Positions 27,821 through 36,285 of a stretch of DNA of 64,000 nt are shown here, in pieces (position 1 is the stretch's first letter; each line of letters starts with the position of its first letter). The notes below the pieces were generated by a model, which was not told the DNA's origin, made no database searches, and saw only the letters and a program-made list of their open reading frames with translations. Position numbers and translations under genes: made by a program. The DNA comes from Thermodesulfovibrionia bacterium (GTDB lineage: Bacteria > Nitrospirota > Thermodesulfovibrionia > UBA6902 > BMS3Bbin08). The stretch covers positions 1 through 64,000 of the forward strand of contig JAUXYI010000079.1 of assembly GCA_030694425.1 (NCBI GenBank), in the 5' to 3' direction.

Positions 27821-28306
27821 TCAATTTGTAACTTCAACTGTCAATGCCCCTTCAACTACCTGAGTCCTTGCAATCTCATCGCCCAGTCTCATGCCTTTCT
27901 CATTTCCTAACATAATAAGACTCTCCAGCGATAAAATAATAACCATAATAATAATAGAAAAAAAAGAGCCTATTAACGGAATCACCCTTAATATACCAAA
28001 TATTATATACCCGATTGCAAAAATAAAATTTCTTATTATTGACTCTCTAAAACTACATGCCTTCCCTGTTTCACAAAGAATAACCCTTGGCCCGATAAGC
28101 CTTTTGCCCAAGCTTCTTCCCTCAAAAAGCCCATCTCCTATTAAGAGGTATGCTAATCCTATGAAATAACCTGCTCTCGGTATTATTTCAAGTAAAGCGG
28201 CTATGATTAAGAAATCTATACTTTTAGCTATTACCCTGTTTAAAATCGCAGCCTTTGTTATCCCGACGCTTTGGGACTCTGCGGCTTGGTTTTCAGAGGT
28301 ATTCAT
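27821..28306 (-). CDS. RDD-family membrane protein
   Basis: 161 residues with three or four membrane segments. The RDD signature is recognisable: an early R-x-IAKSIDFLII segment containing Arg and Asp within the membrane helix, and DGLFEGRSLGKRLIG before the second pair of helices. Function is unproven for most members; some are linked to ion transport. It lies 50 bases upstream of mreB on the same strand and may share its transcript. Confidence 0.8.
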   Translation of the reverse strand: MNTSENQAAESQSVGITKAAILNRVIAKSIDFLIIAALLEIIPRAGYFIGLAYLLIGDGLFEGRSLGKRLIGPRVILCETGKACSFRESIIRNFIFAIGYIIFGILRVIPLIGSFFSIIIMVIILSLESLIMLGNEKGMRLGDEIARTQVVEGALTVEVTN

Positions 28307-28483
28307 CTTAAATTAAATTTAATCCGTCCTCATAGATAGCCTATTATATCCCAAGAATGGATACTAATGCCATAACACAAAATTCTTCAGATTTAATGCC
28401 AAATTTCAAAATCCAAATGCCAAATCAATTTAAAATTTTGGATTTGATTTGACATTTGAGCTTTGACATTGCCTTATCCGTTG

Positions 28484-29521
28484 TTATGGCAGGCTTATCG
28501 GAAACTCTTCCTTATTCTTGAGCGCCTTTAGGAGTCTTCTGGCATAGCCTCTTTCAACTTTAAATCCGTAAGAATCTGCAAGTTCTAAAGACTCTAAAAA
28601 CATATTTTTAGCCGTTATTTTATTACTGCTTAAATAATTCAACTCTCCAATGCCAAGCATGCAATAAATTTTACCCCTGGGGTCATTTGTTTTTCTGAAA
28701 AGCATTCCAGCCTGTTTAAATTTCTCCATGGCACTCCGTATATCTCCAAGCATTTTATAGGCAGCGCCGACTGCCCAGAGGGTATAAGCATAACTGACCC
28801 TGTCGCCAATTTTTTTATACAGTTTTGCGGCTCTGTTGAAAAAAACTAATGCCTGCTTATAGTCACCGTGCATCCTTCTTGCATTTCCAAGTCCGCAATA
28901 GGAATATGCAAGTCCGAACCTATCGTTTAGTTCCTGGAAGTTTTTATTTGCTAATCTATAATATCTTTCCGAGTCTCCAAATCTTTTAGCAACCCTTGAA
29001 CTCCCCCCGAGTCCGCAATAGGAATAGCTTACACCTGATTTGTTTTTAAGGGATTTGAATTTCTTAAGGCTGGATTGATATATTTGAAGCGCCTTTTTTA
29101 TGTTTCCGTTTATTCTGTAAGCGCCGGCTTTAGCCCAGAGAGAAAATGCCTCGCCATTTTTATCATTTAAGGATTTATAAATTTTGCATGCCTTATTAAT
29201 CTGTTCTAAAGCATTTTTCCATCTGCCAAGCGCCCTGTCGCAGAGACCAAGACCTGCCAGGGCATCAGCCTTTGAGGCTGTGTCATCTAAAATTTCAGCA
29301 AGATTAAGTCCTTCTTTGTAGTAAGTTTGTGCTTTAACAAAATCGCCTTTTGCCCTTAATGTGTCAGCTATTGAGAGAAAACAATTTAGAACACCTGTTA
29401 CATTATTGTTGCGTTTAAAAAATTTGAGCGCTTTTTTATATAACTCAATTGCCTTATTATATCTTGCAGATATTCTGTACTTTTCTCCGTTTTTAAAAAA
29501 ATATTCGCCAGAATTATTCAT
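28484..29521 (-). CDS. Tetratricopeptide-repeat protein
   Basis: 345 residues composed almost entirely of about eight TPR units of roughly 40 residues, recognisable by repeated GLCDRALGRWKNALEQ / GLGNARRMHGDYKQALVFF / AVGAAYKMLGDIRSAMEKF patterns. There is no signal peptide, so it is probably a cytoplasmic scaffold for protein-protein contacts. It stands alone between repeat-rich gaps; partner unknown. Confidence 0.85.
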   Translation of the reverse strand: MNNSGEYFFKNGEKYRISARYNKAIELYKKALKFFKRNNNVTGVLNCFLSIADTLRAKGDFVKAQTYYKEGLNLAEILDDTASKADALAGLGLCDRALGRWKNALEQINKACKIYKSLNDKNGEAFSLWAKAGAYRINGNIKKALQIYQSSLKKFKSLKNKSGVSYSYCGLGGSSRVAKRFGDSERYYRLANKNFQELNDRFGLAYSYCGLGNARRMHGDYKQALVFFNRAAKLYKKIGDRVSYAYTLWAVGAAYKMLGDIRSAMEKFKQAGMLFRKTNDPRGKIYCMLGIGELNYLSSNKITAKNMFLESLELADSYGFKVERGYARRLLKALKNKEEFPISLP

Positions 29522-29705
29522 TAAACAACCCTCTATAATTTTTTATTAAATTTTTTTGAGAGCTTTTCGAGATTCCGGGATATTGTGAATCATAGCAAAG
29601 ATAAAATAATTGTGTCAAAGATAGCATTCTTCATCAAGACAAAAACTCTTTAAAAAATTTGACAATACAAGGGGTTTGAATAATAATTAAACCACAGGCG
29701 GATAC

Positions 29706-30721
29706 GGGGTCAGGCTTGCAAACATGCAAATACTTGTGATATGATTTTTACTAATGGCAAGACCTCCACGCATTCAATTCCATGGTGCTTTTTACCACGT
29801 TATAGTACGAGGCAATCAAAAGCAGGCTATCTTTATTGATAATAACGATAGATTAAAATATCTTGAGTTCCTATCGCGTTATAAAAAACAACACGGATTC
29901 ATACTCTACGCTTACACCCTCATGAGAAACCATGTGCATCTTCTGATAGAAACTACAAAAGCTCCCCTTGCCAATGTAATGCAAGCCATTAATCAGACAT
30001 ATACTGGTTATTTCAACCGCAAGTATCATAAAGTTGGGCATCTCTTCCAGGGGAGATACAAGTCGTATCTCTGTGACAAGGACGCATATCTTCTTAGCCT
30101 GATTCGCTATATACACCTGAATCCAGTACGAGCAAAATCAGCCAAAAATCCCCATGAATATACATGGAGCAGTCATCATGTTTATTTGGGCAAAGAGGAC
30201 GGACTTATTGAAACAGACAAGGTGTTACGCCTATTTTCAGAAAGCCCATCGTATGCCCAGAGGCTGTACAAGAATTTCGTAGAACAAGCATCAGGGGTAG
30301 AAAGAGATGAGTCCATATATAATGCAATAAATCAACAGATTATCGGTGATGACCGGTTCATTGAAAAAATAGAGGGCATAATGGAAACACTTTCCAAACC
30401 ACTGAAGCGGACATCGCTTAACAATGTCATGTCAAAGGTTGCAGATACTGTTGGTATTTCAGAGAAAGATATTATGTCTCGCAGCAGAGATAGAAGGGTA
30501 ATGTTTGCAAGGCATGTCATGACAGGAGTTTGTAGGGAGGTCGGGTATCGTTTAGTTGATTTGGTACCTTTATTACGAAGAGATTTATCGGTATTGTCAC
30601 GATGGTCAAAGGCATCAGAAAATAACGCTGAGCAAAGGACTGTACAAAAAGTCCTCAAACATTTAAATGCACGTTTGCAAGCCTGACCCCCAGTTTTCAC
30701 CACGTTTGCAAGCCTGACCCC
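29706..30721 (+). mobile_element. Second RAYT element with GGGGTCAGGCTTGCAAAC tags
   Basis: A tag GGGGTCAGGCTTGCAAAC lies at 29706-29723. Two inverted copies, GTTTGCAAGCCTGACCCC, follow at 30673-30690 and 30704-30721. The tag shares the GGGGTCAGG head with the first element but has a different tail, so the two elements have their own recognition ends. The right tag encodes the last residues and stop of the transposase. Confidence 0.8.
29754..30686 (+). CDS. REP-associated tyrosine (Y1, HUH) transposase
   Basis: 310 residues, intact. MARPPRIQFHGAFYHVIVRGN at the start, HUH motif RNHVHLLIET (about residue 63), then GHLFQGRYKSYL and LIRYIHLNPVRAK, all conserved RAYT blocks. The C-terminal domain (about 210-300) resembles the DnaA-like HTH found in longer members (DIMSRSRDRRVMFARHVM). 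It ends inside its own terminal tag (ARLQA). About 40 percent similar by eye to the 10.9 kb copy, so the two are separate families. Confidence 0.9.
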   Translation: MARPPRIQFHGAFYHVIVRGNQKQAIFIDNNDRLKYLEFLSRYKKQHGFILYAYTLMRNHVHLLIETTKAPLANVMQAINQTYTGYFNRKYHKVGHLFQGRYKSYLCDKDAYLLSLIRYIHLNPVRAKSAKNPHEYTWSSHHVYLGKEDGLIETDKVLRLFSESPSYAQRLYKNFVEQASGVERDESIYNAINQQIIGDDRFIEKIEGIMETLSKPLKRTSLNNVMSKVADTVGISEKDIMSRSRDRRVMFARHVMTGVCREVGYRLVDLVPLLRRDLSVLSRWSKASENNAEQRTVQKVLKHLNARLQA

Positions 30722-30776
30722 CAGTTTTCACCAGTTTTCACCCACCAGTTTTCACCCAGTTTTCACCAGTTTTCAC
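30691..30776 (+). repeat. Tandem CAGTTTTCACC units after the RAYT tag
   Basis: Six to seven copies of (C)CAGTTTTCAC(C) follow and intersperse with the second and third terminal tags. The units have no fixed spacers and no CRISPR leader or cas gene. They look like slippage at the element edge. Confidence 0.7.
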
Positions 30777-30781
30777 TTGCC

Positions 30782-30874
30782 AGTGTTGAAGTAATTATTA
30801 AAGAGTGGATTGCAACTGCAAAAGAATTAGGACGCCCTATCCCCCAGCCTAAAGGCCGATTGGTCTTTGCATAA
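30782..30874 (+). pseudogene. HicB antitoxin 3' fragment
   Basis: The frame reads VEVIIKEWIATAKELGRPIP followed by QPKGRLVFA and a stop. This is the conserved end of HicB-family antitoxins. The 5' part and hicA are absent; the RAYT element and its tandem repeats sit exactly at the break, so the element probably caused or followed the truncation. Confidence 0.75.
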
Positions 30875-30918
30875 AAAAATTTAACATGCTCTAACAATTC
30901 CTTAGATTTGCCAAATTC

Positions 30919-31080
30919 TCACTCTGCTGCCTTTATCTCTGCAACCCCTTCAACAGGAAGTACAATCCATCCATTGTCAGTAATAAGGTAGACCTCTTTT
31001 TCCCCGATTTCAACAAGGACGCCTTTATAGGTCATGTCGGCTGACCTCACCTCTACCTCTTTGCCTATCAGCTCCTGCAT
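30919..31080 (-). CDS. Small conserved-looking protein (53 aa), below ORF-track cutoff
   Basis: Starts with MQELIGKEVEVRSADMTYKG and ends VEGVAEIKAAE. Its ATG overlaps the stop of yihY (TAATG), so it is translationally coupled to it. The alternation of charged and hydrophobic residues (VEVRSADMTYKGVLVEIGEKEVYLIT) predicts a small beta barrel of Sm/SH3 type. Function unknown. Codon use and the coupling make it a credible gene despite its length. Confidence 0.7.
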   Translation of the reverse strand: MQELIGKEVEVRSADMTYKGVLVEIGEKEVYLITDNGWIVLPVEGVAEIKAAE

Positions 31081-31856
31081 TATGCCTTCCTCCCAAGATT
31101 ATTCACAAACTCAGCTCCAAGGAGAAAAATACAGGATGAATAATAAATCCACAATAAAAAAAGTATAAAGGTAGTCAATGACCCGTATATTGCCCCAAAA
31201 TGGATTACGTTTTTAACATACCATGTGAAAAAATATTTAGCTAATTCCCATAGAATCGTTACAAAAAGCGCGCCCTTAAAAGCATTTCTCAATGAAACTT
31301 TAGCCTTCGGGGTGATTACGTAAATTGCCGTAAAAGTCATAAGCGCCAGAACAAAAGGCGCAATGTATTTAAAGAAAATACTAAGAGAATATTCTTTTAA
31401 TATAGACGGAACAGAGCTTATTATAAAAGACAGTAAAAGAAACATAATCACCAGCGTCATAATAAAAATAGACCAGAAAATGGATAAAAGGATATGTCTT
31501 TTCTTTGGAATCTTAAAAATAATATTTATGGCACGCTCGGAAGAATAAAAAAGCTGTAAGGATATAAAGCCATATATGAAAAGCATCAGAATACTTATCC
31601 CTTTAAAAGTAATGATATTCTTTAACTCAGATGTTATACCTTTAGTAACTGCGGGGAAAAGATTCACAAGCCCTGAAAGGATAAATTGATAAAGAGCCTC
31701 GTTTTCTCCCATTAAATATCCAAAGAGAGTAATAATTAAGAGACTCAAGGGCACCAAAGATAGTATCGCAAAAAAAGATATCGAAGCTGCAAGATACACG
31801 CATTCATCCTTTAAAAATTCCAGCATGCTTATAGCAATAGTTTTTAATAAATGCAC
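31080..31856 (-). CDS. YihY/BrkB-family inner-membrane protein
   Basis: 258 residues with six membrane segments, typical of the YihY/UPF0761 family. Recognisable blocks: AASISFFAILSLVPLSLLII near the start, and the C-terminal GAIYGSLTTFILFLLWIYYSSCIFLLGAEF. Often annotated ribonuclease BN, which is a historical error. Real function is unknown. It is three bases from der and coupled to the downstream small gene. Confidence 0.88.
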   Translation of the reverse strand: MHLLKTIAISMLEFLKDECVYLAASISFFAILSLVPLSLLIITLFGYLMGENEALYQFILSGLVNLFPAVTKGITSELKNIITFKGISILMLFIYGFISLQLFYSSERAINIIFKIPKKRHILLSIFWSIFIMTLVIMFLLLSFIISSVPSILKEYSLSIFFKYIAPFVLALMTFTAIYVITPKAKVSLRNAFKGALFVTILWELAKYFFTWYVKNVIHFGAIYGSLTTFILFLLWIYYSSCIFLLGAEFVNNLGRKA

Positions 31857-31858
31857 TT

Positions 31859-33157
31859 TTACCTCTGTCTTATAAGAAACCTTACAGGGACTCCTTTAAA
31901 AAGAAATCTTTCCCTTAACTGTTTTTCCAGAAATCTTATATATTCAGGTGTTATCCCTTCTTTTCTATTTGCGAATATTATAAAGCAAGGCGGCTTAACC
32001 CCTGCCTGTGTAATATAATATAATTTAACCTCTCTGCCTTTATACATAGGAGGCTGCTGCATTGAAAGGCTTTCGCTGAGAAAGTCATTTAATTCATGCG
32101 TGCTGATTTTTTTAGCGCTTTCAGCAATTATCTCATCAACCACAGGGAAAAGTTTTGTAACTCTCTGACGGTTTAAAGCAGAGATAGTGAGAATCGGCGC
32201 ATAGCGCATAAACCACAACTTATACTGAAGCTCGTGCTGCAGCTTTTTTAAAAATTGAGCAGTTTTTTCTGTAAGGTCCCACTTATTAAAAAGTATAATT
32301 GCGCCCTTCCCTGCGTCATAAACAAGATTTGCTATTTTCTGGTCCATTTCGACCACCCCTTCCACTGCATCAAAAAGAATCAGGGCAACATCACAACTCT
32401 CAATATTTCTCACTGTCCTCATAAAAGAGTATTTTTCAAATGTCTTTGCCATTTTCCCTTTTTTACGTATGCCGGCAGTATCAATAATGGTATATTTTTT
32501 TGTGTAATATTTACATATTGAGTCAACAGCATCTCTTGTAGTTCCCGGCACAGGGCTGACTATCATCCTTTCTTCGCCGAGCAGGGAATTGACAAGGGTT
32601 GATTTCCCTACATTCGGCCTTCCGACAACTGCTATCTTAGGATATTCAGCTTTCTCTTGTTTCTCTTGAGGCATTACGGCTGAGATACTATCCATCAAAT
32701 CATCAAGCCCGTATCCGTTAAGAGCAGAAACAGGGAATAAATCCACACCTAAGGGATAAAACTCATAGAGAAACTTTTCTTTTTTGGGACCATCGATTTT
32801 ATTCACAGCATAAAAGATTTTCTTGTTATATTTTCTCAGTGTATTGCTTAGTTCAGTATCAGCAGGCATAAGCCCGCTTTCTGCATCCATCAGCATAAGT
32901 ATTACATCTGATTCTTTTATAGCAGCAATAGCCTGCTTTTTAACTTCTCTGACGATATCTTCCTCTGGTTCTGACTGAAAACCTCCGGTGTCAACAATAA
33001 GAAATGTTTTCCCTTCCCATTCAGCATCTCCATAAATCCTGTCCCTTGTTAATCCGGGGGTATCTTTTACAATAGCAATCCTTTTGCCGATCATCCTGTT
33101 AAATAATGTGGACTTACCGACATTGGGTCTTCCAACAATAGCAATTACTGGCTTCAT
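31859..33157 (-). CDS. der: Ribosome-associated GTPase Der (EngA)
   Basis: 432 residues with two consecutive GTPase domains: GRPNVGKSTLFN at residue 8 and GRPNVGKSTLVNSL at about 180, each with its DTGG/DTAG and NKxD (NKID, NKWD) motifs, then a KH-like domain ending in FLIRQR. It is essential for 50S subunit assembly. First gene of the der-yihY-small-protein operon. Confidence 0.96.
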   Translation of the reverse strand: MKPVIAIVGRPNVGKSTLFNRMIGKRIAIVKDTPGLTRDRIYGDAEWEGKTFLIVDTGGFQSEPEEDIVREVKKQAIAAIKESDVILMLMDAESGLMPADTELSNTLRKYNKKIFYAVNKIDGPKKEKFLYEFYPLGVDLFPVSALNGYGLDDLMDSISAVMPQEKQEKAEYPKIAVVGRPNVGKSTLVNSLLGEERMIVSPVPGTTRDAVDSICKYYTKKYTIIDTAGIRKKGKMAKTFEKYSFMRTVRNIESCDVALILFDAVEGVVEMDQKIANLVYDAGKGAIILFNKWDLTEKTAQFLKKLQHELQYKLWFMRYAPILTISALNRQRVTKLFPVVDEIIAESAKKISTHELNDFLSESLSMQQPPMYKGREVKLYYITQAGVKPPCFIIFANRKEGITPEYIRFLEKQLRERFLFKGVPVRFLIRQR

Positions 33158-33365
33158 CTTATCCTCAATTTAAAAAATTTAAAACCCAAATTTTAAATTA
33201 AAACTAATTATATCATAAGGTACTTGAGTATCATGGACTGACCACAATCATATTTTATACTATTATTAATGCTGAACTATTCACTTGACAGAAAATTGAT
33301 AGGATAGCTTATTATAAAAAGAATTAATATATTTTTGATAAGTTGAGGGAATAAGGCAATAATAG

Positions 33366-34010
33366 ATGAGCAACAAAGATAAAAAAAGAATCGGAGAAAT
33401 ATTAAAAGAAGCAGGGCTAATAGATGAATTTCAATTAGCCACCGCTCTGGGCCGCCAAAGGGAGTGGGGAGGAAGACTTGCTTCTATACTAATCAATATG
33501 GGTTTTGTGGATGAAGAATCAGTTGCTTCTGTTCTTGAAAAACAGCTCGGACAGAAATGTTTATCCCTTGATAATAAGAAAATTCCCCCGGAAGCATTAA
33601 ACACAGTAAAACCTGATATAGTTAAAAAATACTGCATAATGCCAATTGAATTTGACCAAAAGACGCTTACCATAGCTACTTCAGACCCAACCGACCTTAA
33701 AACAATTGATGAGCTTAGTTTTATCCTCGGTGTTAGGATTAAACCTGTCCTTGCCCTTGAATCCAGCATAAAGAGAGCCATAACCCGACATTACGCCGGC
33801 GTAATTTTTGCAGACAGCAATATATATCAAATTGACACTGCAAATTTATCGGAACACATGGATTTAATGAGATTTGAAAAGATTAAGCCTGATACATCCT
33901 ACCCTCCCGAGGCAATCATTGAAGCCCTTACAGAACTACTTATTGAAAAAGGCATAATCAAAAAGGAAGACCTTACAGGTAAGATAAGAAAAAAACTCTA
34001 TAAAGATTGA
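33366..34010 (+). CDS. Stand-alone MshEN/GspE-N domain protein
   Basis: 214 residues. It contains the N-terminal domain of type II secretion/type IV pilus ATPases: IGEILKEAGLIDEFQLATAL, a second repeat (GRLASILINMGFVDEESVASVL), then the IATSDPTDLKTIDELSFILGV block. The MshEN form binds cyclic di-GMP. No ATPase domain follows; the protein ends in a short charged tail (LTGKIRKKLYKD). It could be a c-di-GMP sensor for pili or secretion in trans. A pilD-like peptidase is at 51.7 kb. Confidence 0.75.
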   Translation: MSNKDKKRIGEILKEAGLIDEFQLATALGRQREWGGRLASILINMGFVDEESVASVLEKQLGQKCLSLDNKKIPPEALNTVKPDIVKKYCIMPIEFDQKTLTIATSDPTDLKTIDELSFILGVRIKPVLALESSIKRAITRHYAGVIFADSNIYQIDTANLSEHMDLMRFEKIKPDTSYPPEAIIEALTELLIEKGIIKKEDLTGKIRKKLYKD

Positions 34011-34071
34011 TACCATGGCGGCTTTTTTTCATCAAACACTAATACAATCGCATTAAGTACTGTTACATTGT

Positions 34072-34324
34072 GATTGCGAGCCCCTTCGCTTCTGTCATTC
34101 TGAGCGAAGCGAAGAATCTCGTCTTTTTCGCTCAGGGCAGGCTCCGGCGAAGCAATCTCTGAGTGAGAGGATTGCTTCGTCGTCCCGAATAGAATCGGGA
34201 CTCCTCGCAATGACATCTTATTTATTGCATTTGTATTAATTCCAATAAACACACAGCATTGGGGAGGGTGAAAATAAGTTCCAATCCCCCTCACCCTAAC
34301 CCTCTCCCTCAAGGGGAGAGGGGA
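34072..34324. repeat. Two repeat units between the MshEN gene and the transglycosylase
   Basis: 34072-34214 holds nested inverted phrases (TGCGAGCC...CTTCGCTTCTGTCATTCTGAGCGAAGCGAAGAATC, then GATTGCTTCGTCGTCCCGA...CTCGCAATGACA), related to 38155-38348. 34288-34324 is CCCTCACCCTAACCCTCTCCC plus its inverse GGGGAGAGGGG, which recurs at 36856, 40931 and 52470. No gene in this 420-base gap. Confidence 0.75.
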
Positions 34325-34429
34325 TTTTTAGGAAACCACGCAGCAGAGCTTCGAGGAATTCTTTTGATTAAAAATTGACAAATATATTTTGGTAAAATAT
34401 GTCATAAAAGTTGACATATAGAGGGGCAA

Positions 34430-35140
34430 ATGATATATTTTAAAGAGATGATTAAGATAAAAAAAATAACTTTTATAATCGCCTTAATAACCTTCCTGAC
34501 AGGTTGGTCATTTTCTTTCGCGGATATATATAAATATATAGATCAGAATGGCGTTATACACTTTACCAATACCCCTGAAAACAGCCAGTATAAAAAAATC
34601 ATATCCGAAAGCAAACCTCAACCAAAATTAAAAAAGAATGTTCCAAGCACTGCACATTATCATCAGATAGTAGATAACAAATCAGCGAAGTACAATGTAG
34701 AGCCTTCTCTTGTAAGAGCAGTAATAAAGACGGAATCTAACTGGGATGCCGCGGCAGTATCACAAAAAGGCGCAATGGGATTAATGCAGTTAATGCCAAC
34801 TACTGCGAATGATATGGATGTAAGAAATCCATTTAATCCGGAAGAAAACATCGAGGGCGGGACAAGATACCTGAGATACCTTTTGAATAAATTTGATGGA
34901 GATCTTACCCTCGCACTTGCAGCTTATAATGCAGGCCCGAAAACCGTAGAAAAGTTTGGCAGCATACCGCCAATACCCGAAACACAGAAATATGTAAAAC
35001 AAGTCCTTTCTATATATAAAAACGGCAGTAAATCAGGCAGTGCACCAAGCATCATATATAAAGTTATTTATAACGACGGAACTATCCTTTATACAAATAC
35101 CCCCTTTCCTTACGAAGGATATAATCTCTCAAGATTCTGA
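34430..35140 (+). CDS. Lytic transglycosylase with DUF4124 domains
   Basis: 236 residues; a start at 34448 (MIKIKKIT) is equally possible. Signal peptide (FIIALITFLTGWSFSFA), an N-terminal DUF4124 strand set (DIYKYIDQNGVIHFTNTP), then an SLT domain with the catalytic Glu in VIKTESNWD, GAMGLMQLMPTTA and ALAAYNAGPKTV. A second partial DUF4124-like unit closes the protein (IIYKVIYNDGTILYTNTP). Periplasmic muramidase acting in wall turnover. Confidence 0.92.
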   Translation: MIYFKEMIKIKKITFIIALITFLTGWSFSFADIYKYIDQNGVIHFTNTPENSQYKKIISESKPQPKLKKNVPSTAHYHQIVDNKSAKYNVEPSLVRAVIKTESNWDAAAVSQKGAMGLMQLMPTTANDMDVRNPFNPEENIEGGTRYLRYLLNKFDGDLTLALAAYNAGPKTVEKFGSIPPIPETQKYVKQVLSIYKNGSKSGSAPSIIYKVIYNDGTILYTNTPFPYEGYNLSRF

Positions 35141-35160
35141 AAAAGTTTTTCTAAAATTAA

Positions 35161-36144
35161 ATGGCTGACATTAATATCCTTCGAGAAAAAATCTTGAGGC
35201 TTAAAGAAAAGAGAAACGCGATAATACTCGCCCATAATTATCAGCGCGATGAAGTACAGGACATTGCTGATTTTATAGGTGACTCCCTTGAACTTTCCCG
35301 CACCGCATCCTCAATACGCTGTGATGTCATCGTATTCTGCGGTGTAAATTTCATGGCGGAAAGCGCATCCATACTCTCACCGGAAAAAACCGTCCTTCTG
35401 CCTGAGCTCACAGCCTGCTGCCCGATGGCTGACATGATAACCGTTGAAGAGCCAAGAGAACTAATAACGCAATTCCCTGGTTACAAATTTACAGATGGAT
35501 ATGTCTATCCCGCAAATTTCACATTAAGGGATATGAAAAAACTTTACCCCGGCGTTCCTGTAGCCGCATATGTGAATACAACAGCAGATGTAAAAGCAGA
35601 GAGCGATATATGCTGTACTTCCGCCAATAGTGTAAAGATTGTTGAATCACTTGACTCCGACAAAGTAATCTGCATACCCGACAGGAATCTTGCCAGATGG
35701 ATTGCAAAAAACACAAAAAAAGAAATAATAGCATGGGATGGATTCTGTCATCTACATCACAGGGTGATTGTTGAAGATGTTATGCGGGCAAGACAGGAAC
35801 ATCCAGATGCCCTTGTTGTTGCTCATCCGGAATGCAGGATAGAAGTACTTGAAATCTCTGACCACGTAACAAGCACTTCCGGAATGCTCAGGTTCGCTTC
35901 ATCATCAAGCGCAAAGGAATTCATTATCGGTACAGAGATTGGGCTTCTTTACAGACTTAGGAAGGAAAATCCTGAAAAATCTTTTTATCCCTTAAGAAAA
36001 GACATGATATGCCCAAACATGAAAAAGACAACTCTTAACAGTGTGCTTAATGTACTTGAAACAATGACAAATATAATTAAGGTCCCGGAAGAAATAAGGA
36101 TTCCTGCCAAAAGGGCGCTTGAGAGGATGTTAGAGGTAAAATAA
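35161..36144 (+). CDS. nadA: Quinolinate synthase NadA
   Basis: 327 residues. AHNYQRDEVQDIADFIGDSL near the start and the three 4Fe-4S cysteines in LTACCPMADM, DICCTSANSV and MICPNMKKTT are present. It forms quinolinate from iminoaspartate and DHAP in NAD synthesis. It starts 20 bases after the transglycosylase gene and may be co-transcribed; nadB and nadC are not in the window. Confidence 0.96.
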   Translation: MADINILREKILRLKEKRNAIILAHNYQRDEVQDIADFIGDSLELSRTASSIRCDVIVFCGVNFMAESASILSPEKTVLLPELTACCPMADMITVEEPRELITQFPGYKFTDGYVYPANFTLRDMKKLYPGVPVAAYVNTTADVKAESDICCTSANSVKIVESLDSDKVICIPDRNLARWIAKNTKKEIIAWDGFCHLHHRVIVEDVMRARQEHPDALVVAHPECRIEVLEISDHVTSTSGMLRFASSSSAKEFIIGTEIGLLYRLRKENPEKSFYPLRKDMICPNMKKTTLNSVLNVLETMTNIIKVPEEIRIPAKRALERMLEVK

Positions 36145-36285
36145 TTATTTTTCTTGGGGCTTCGCTCCTCACACCAAAATTATTGATATATTTTCCATGT
36201 CTTTCAGACAGAGTTGCTTTCTTTGACCACTCTACAAGTCGTAGACTTGACCCCTTGAATCCTTTAAGGTATTTTATCACTCATT

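Noticed and set aside
30691-30776. Tandem CAGTTTTCACC units as a CRISPR array
   Set aside because: Units are short and contiguous without unique spacers; no cas genes.
31080-31856. Ribonuclease BN
   Set aside because: YihY/BrkB membrane proteins were misnamed; the true RNase BN is an unrelated metallo-beta-lactamase protein.
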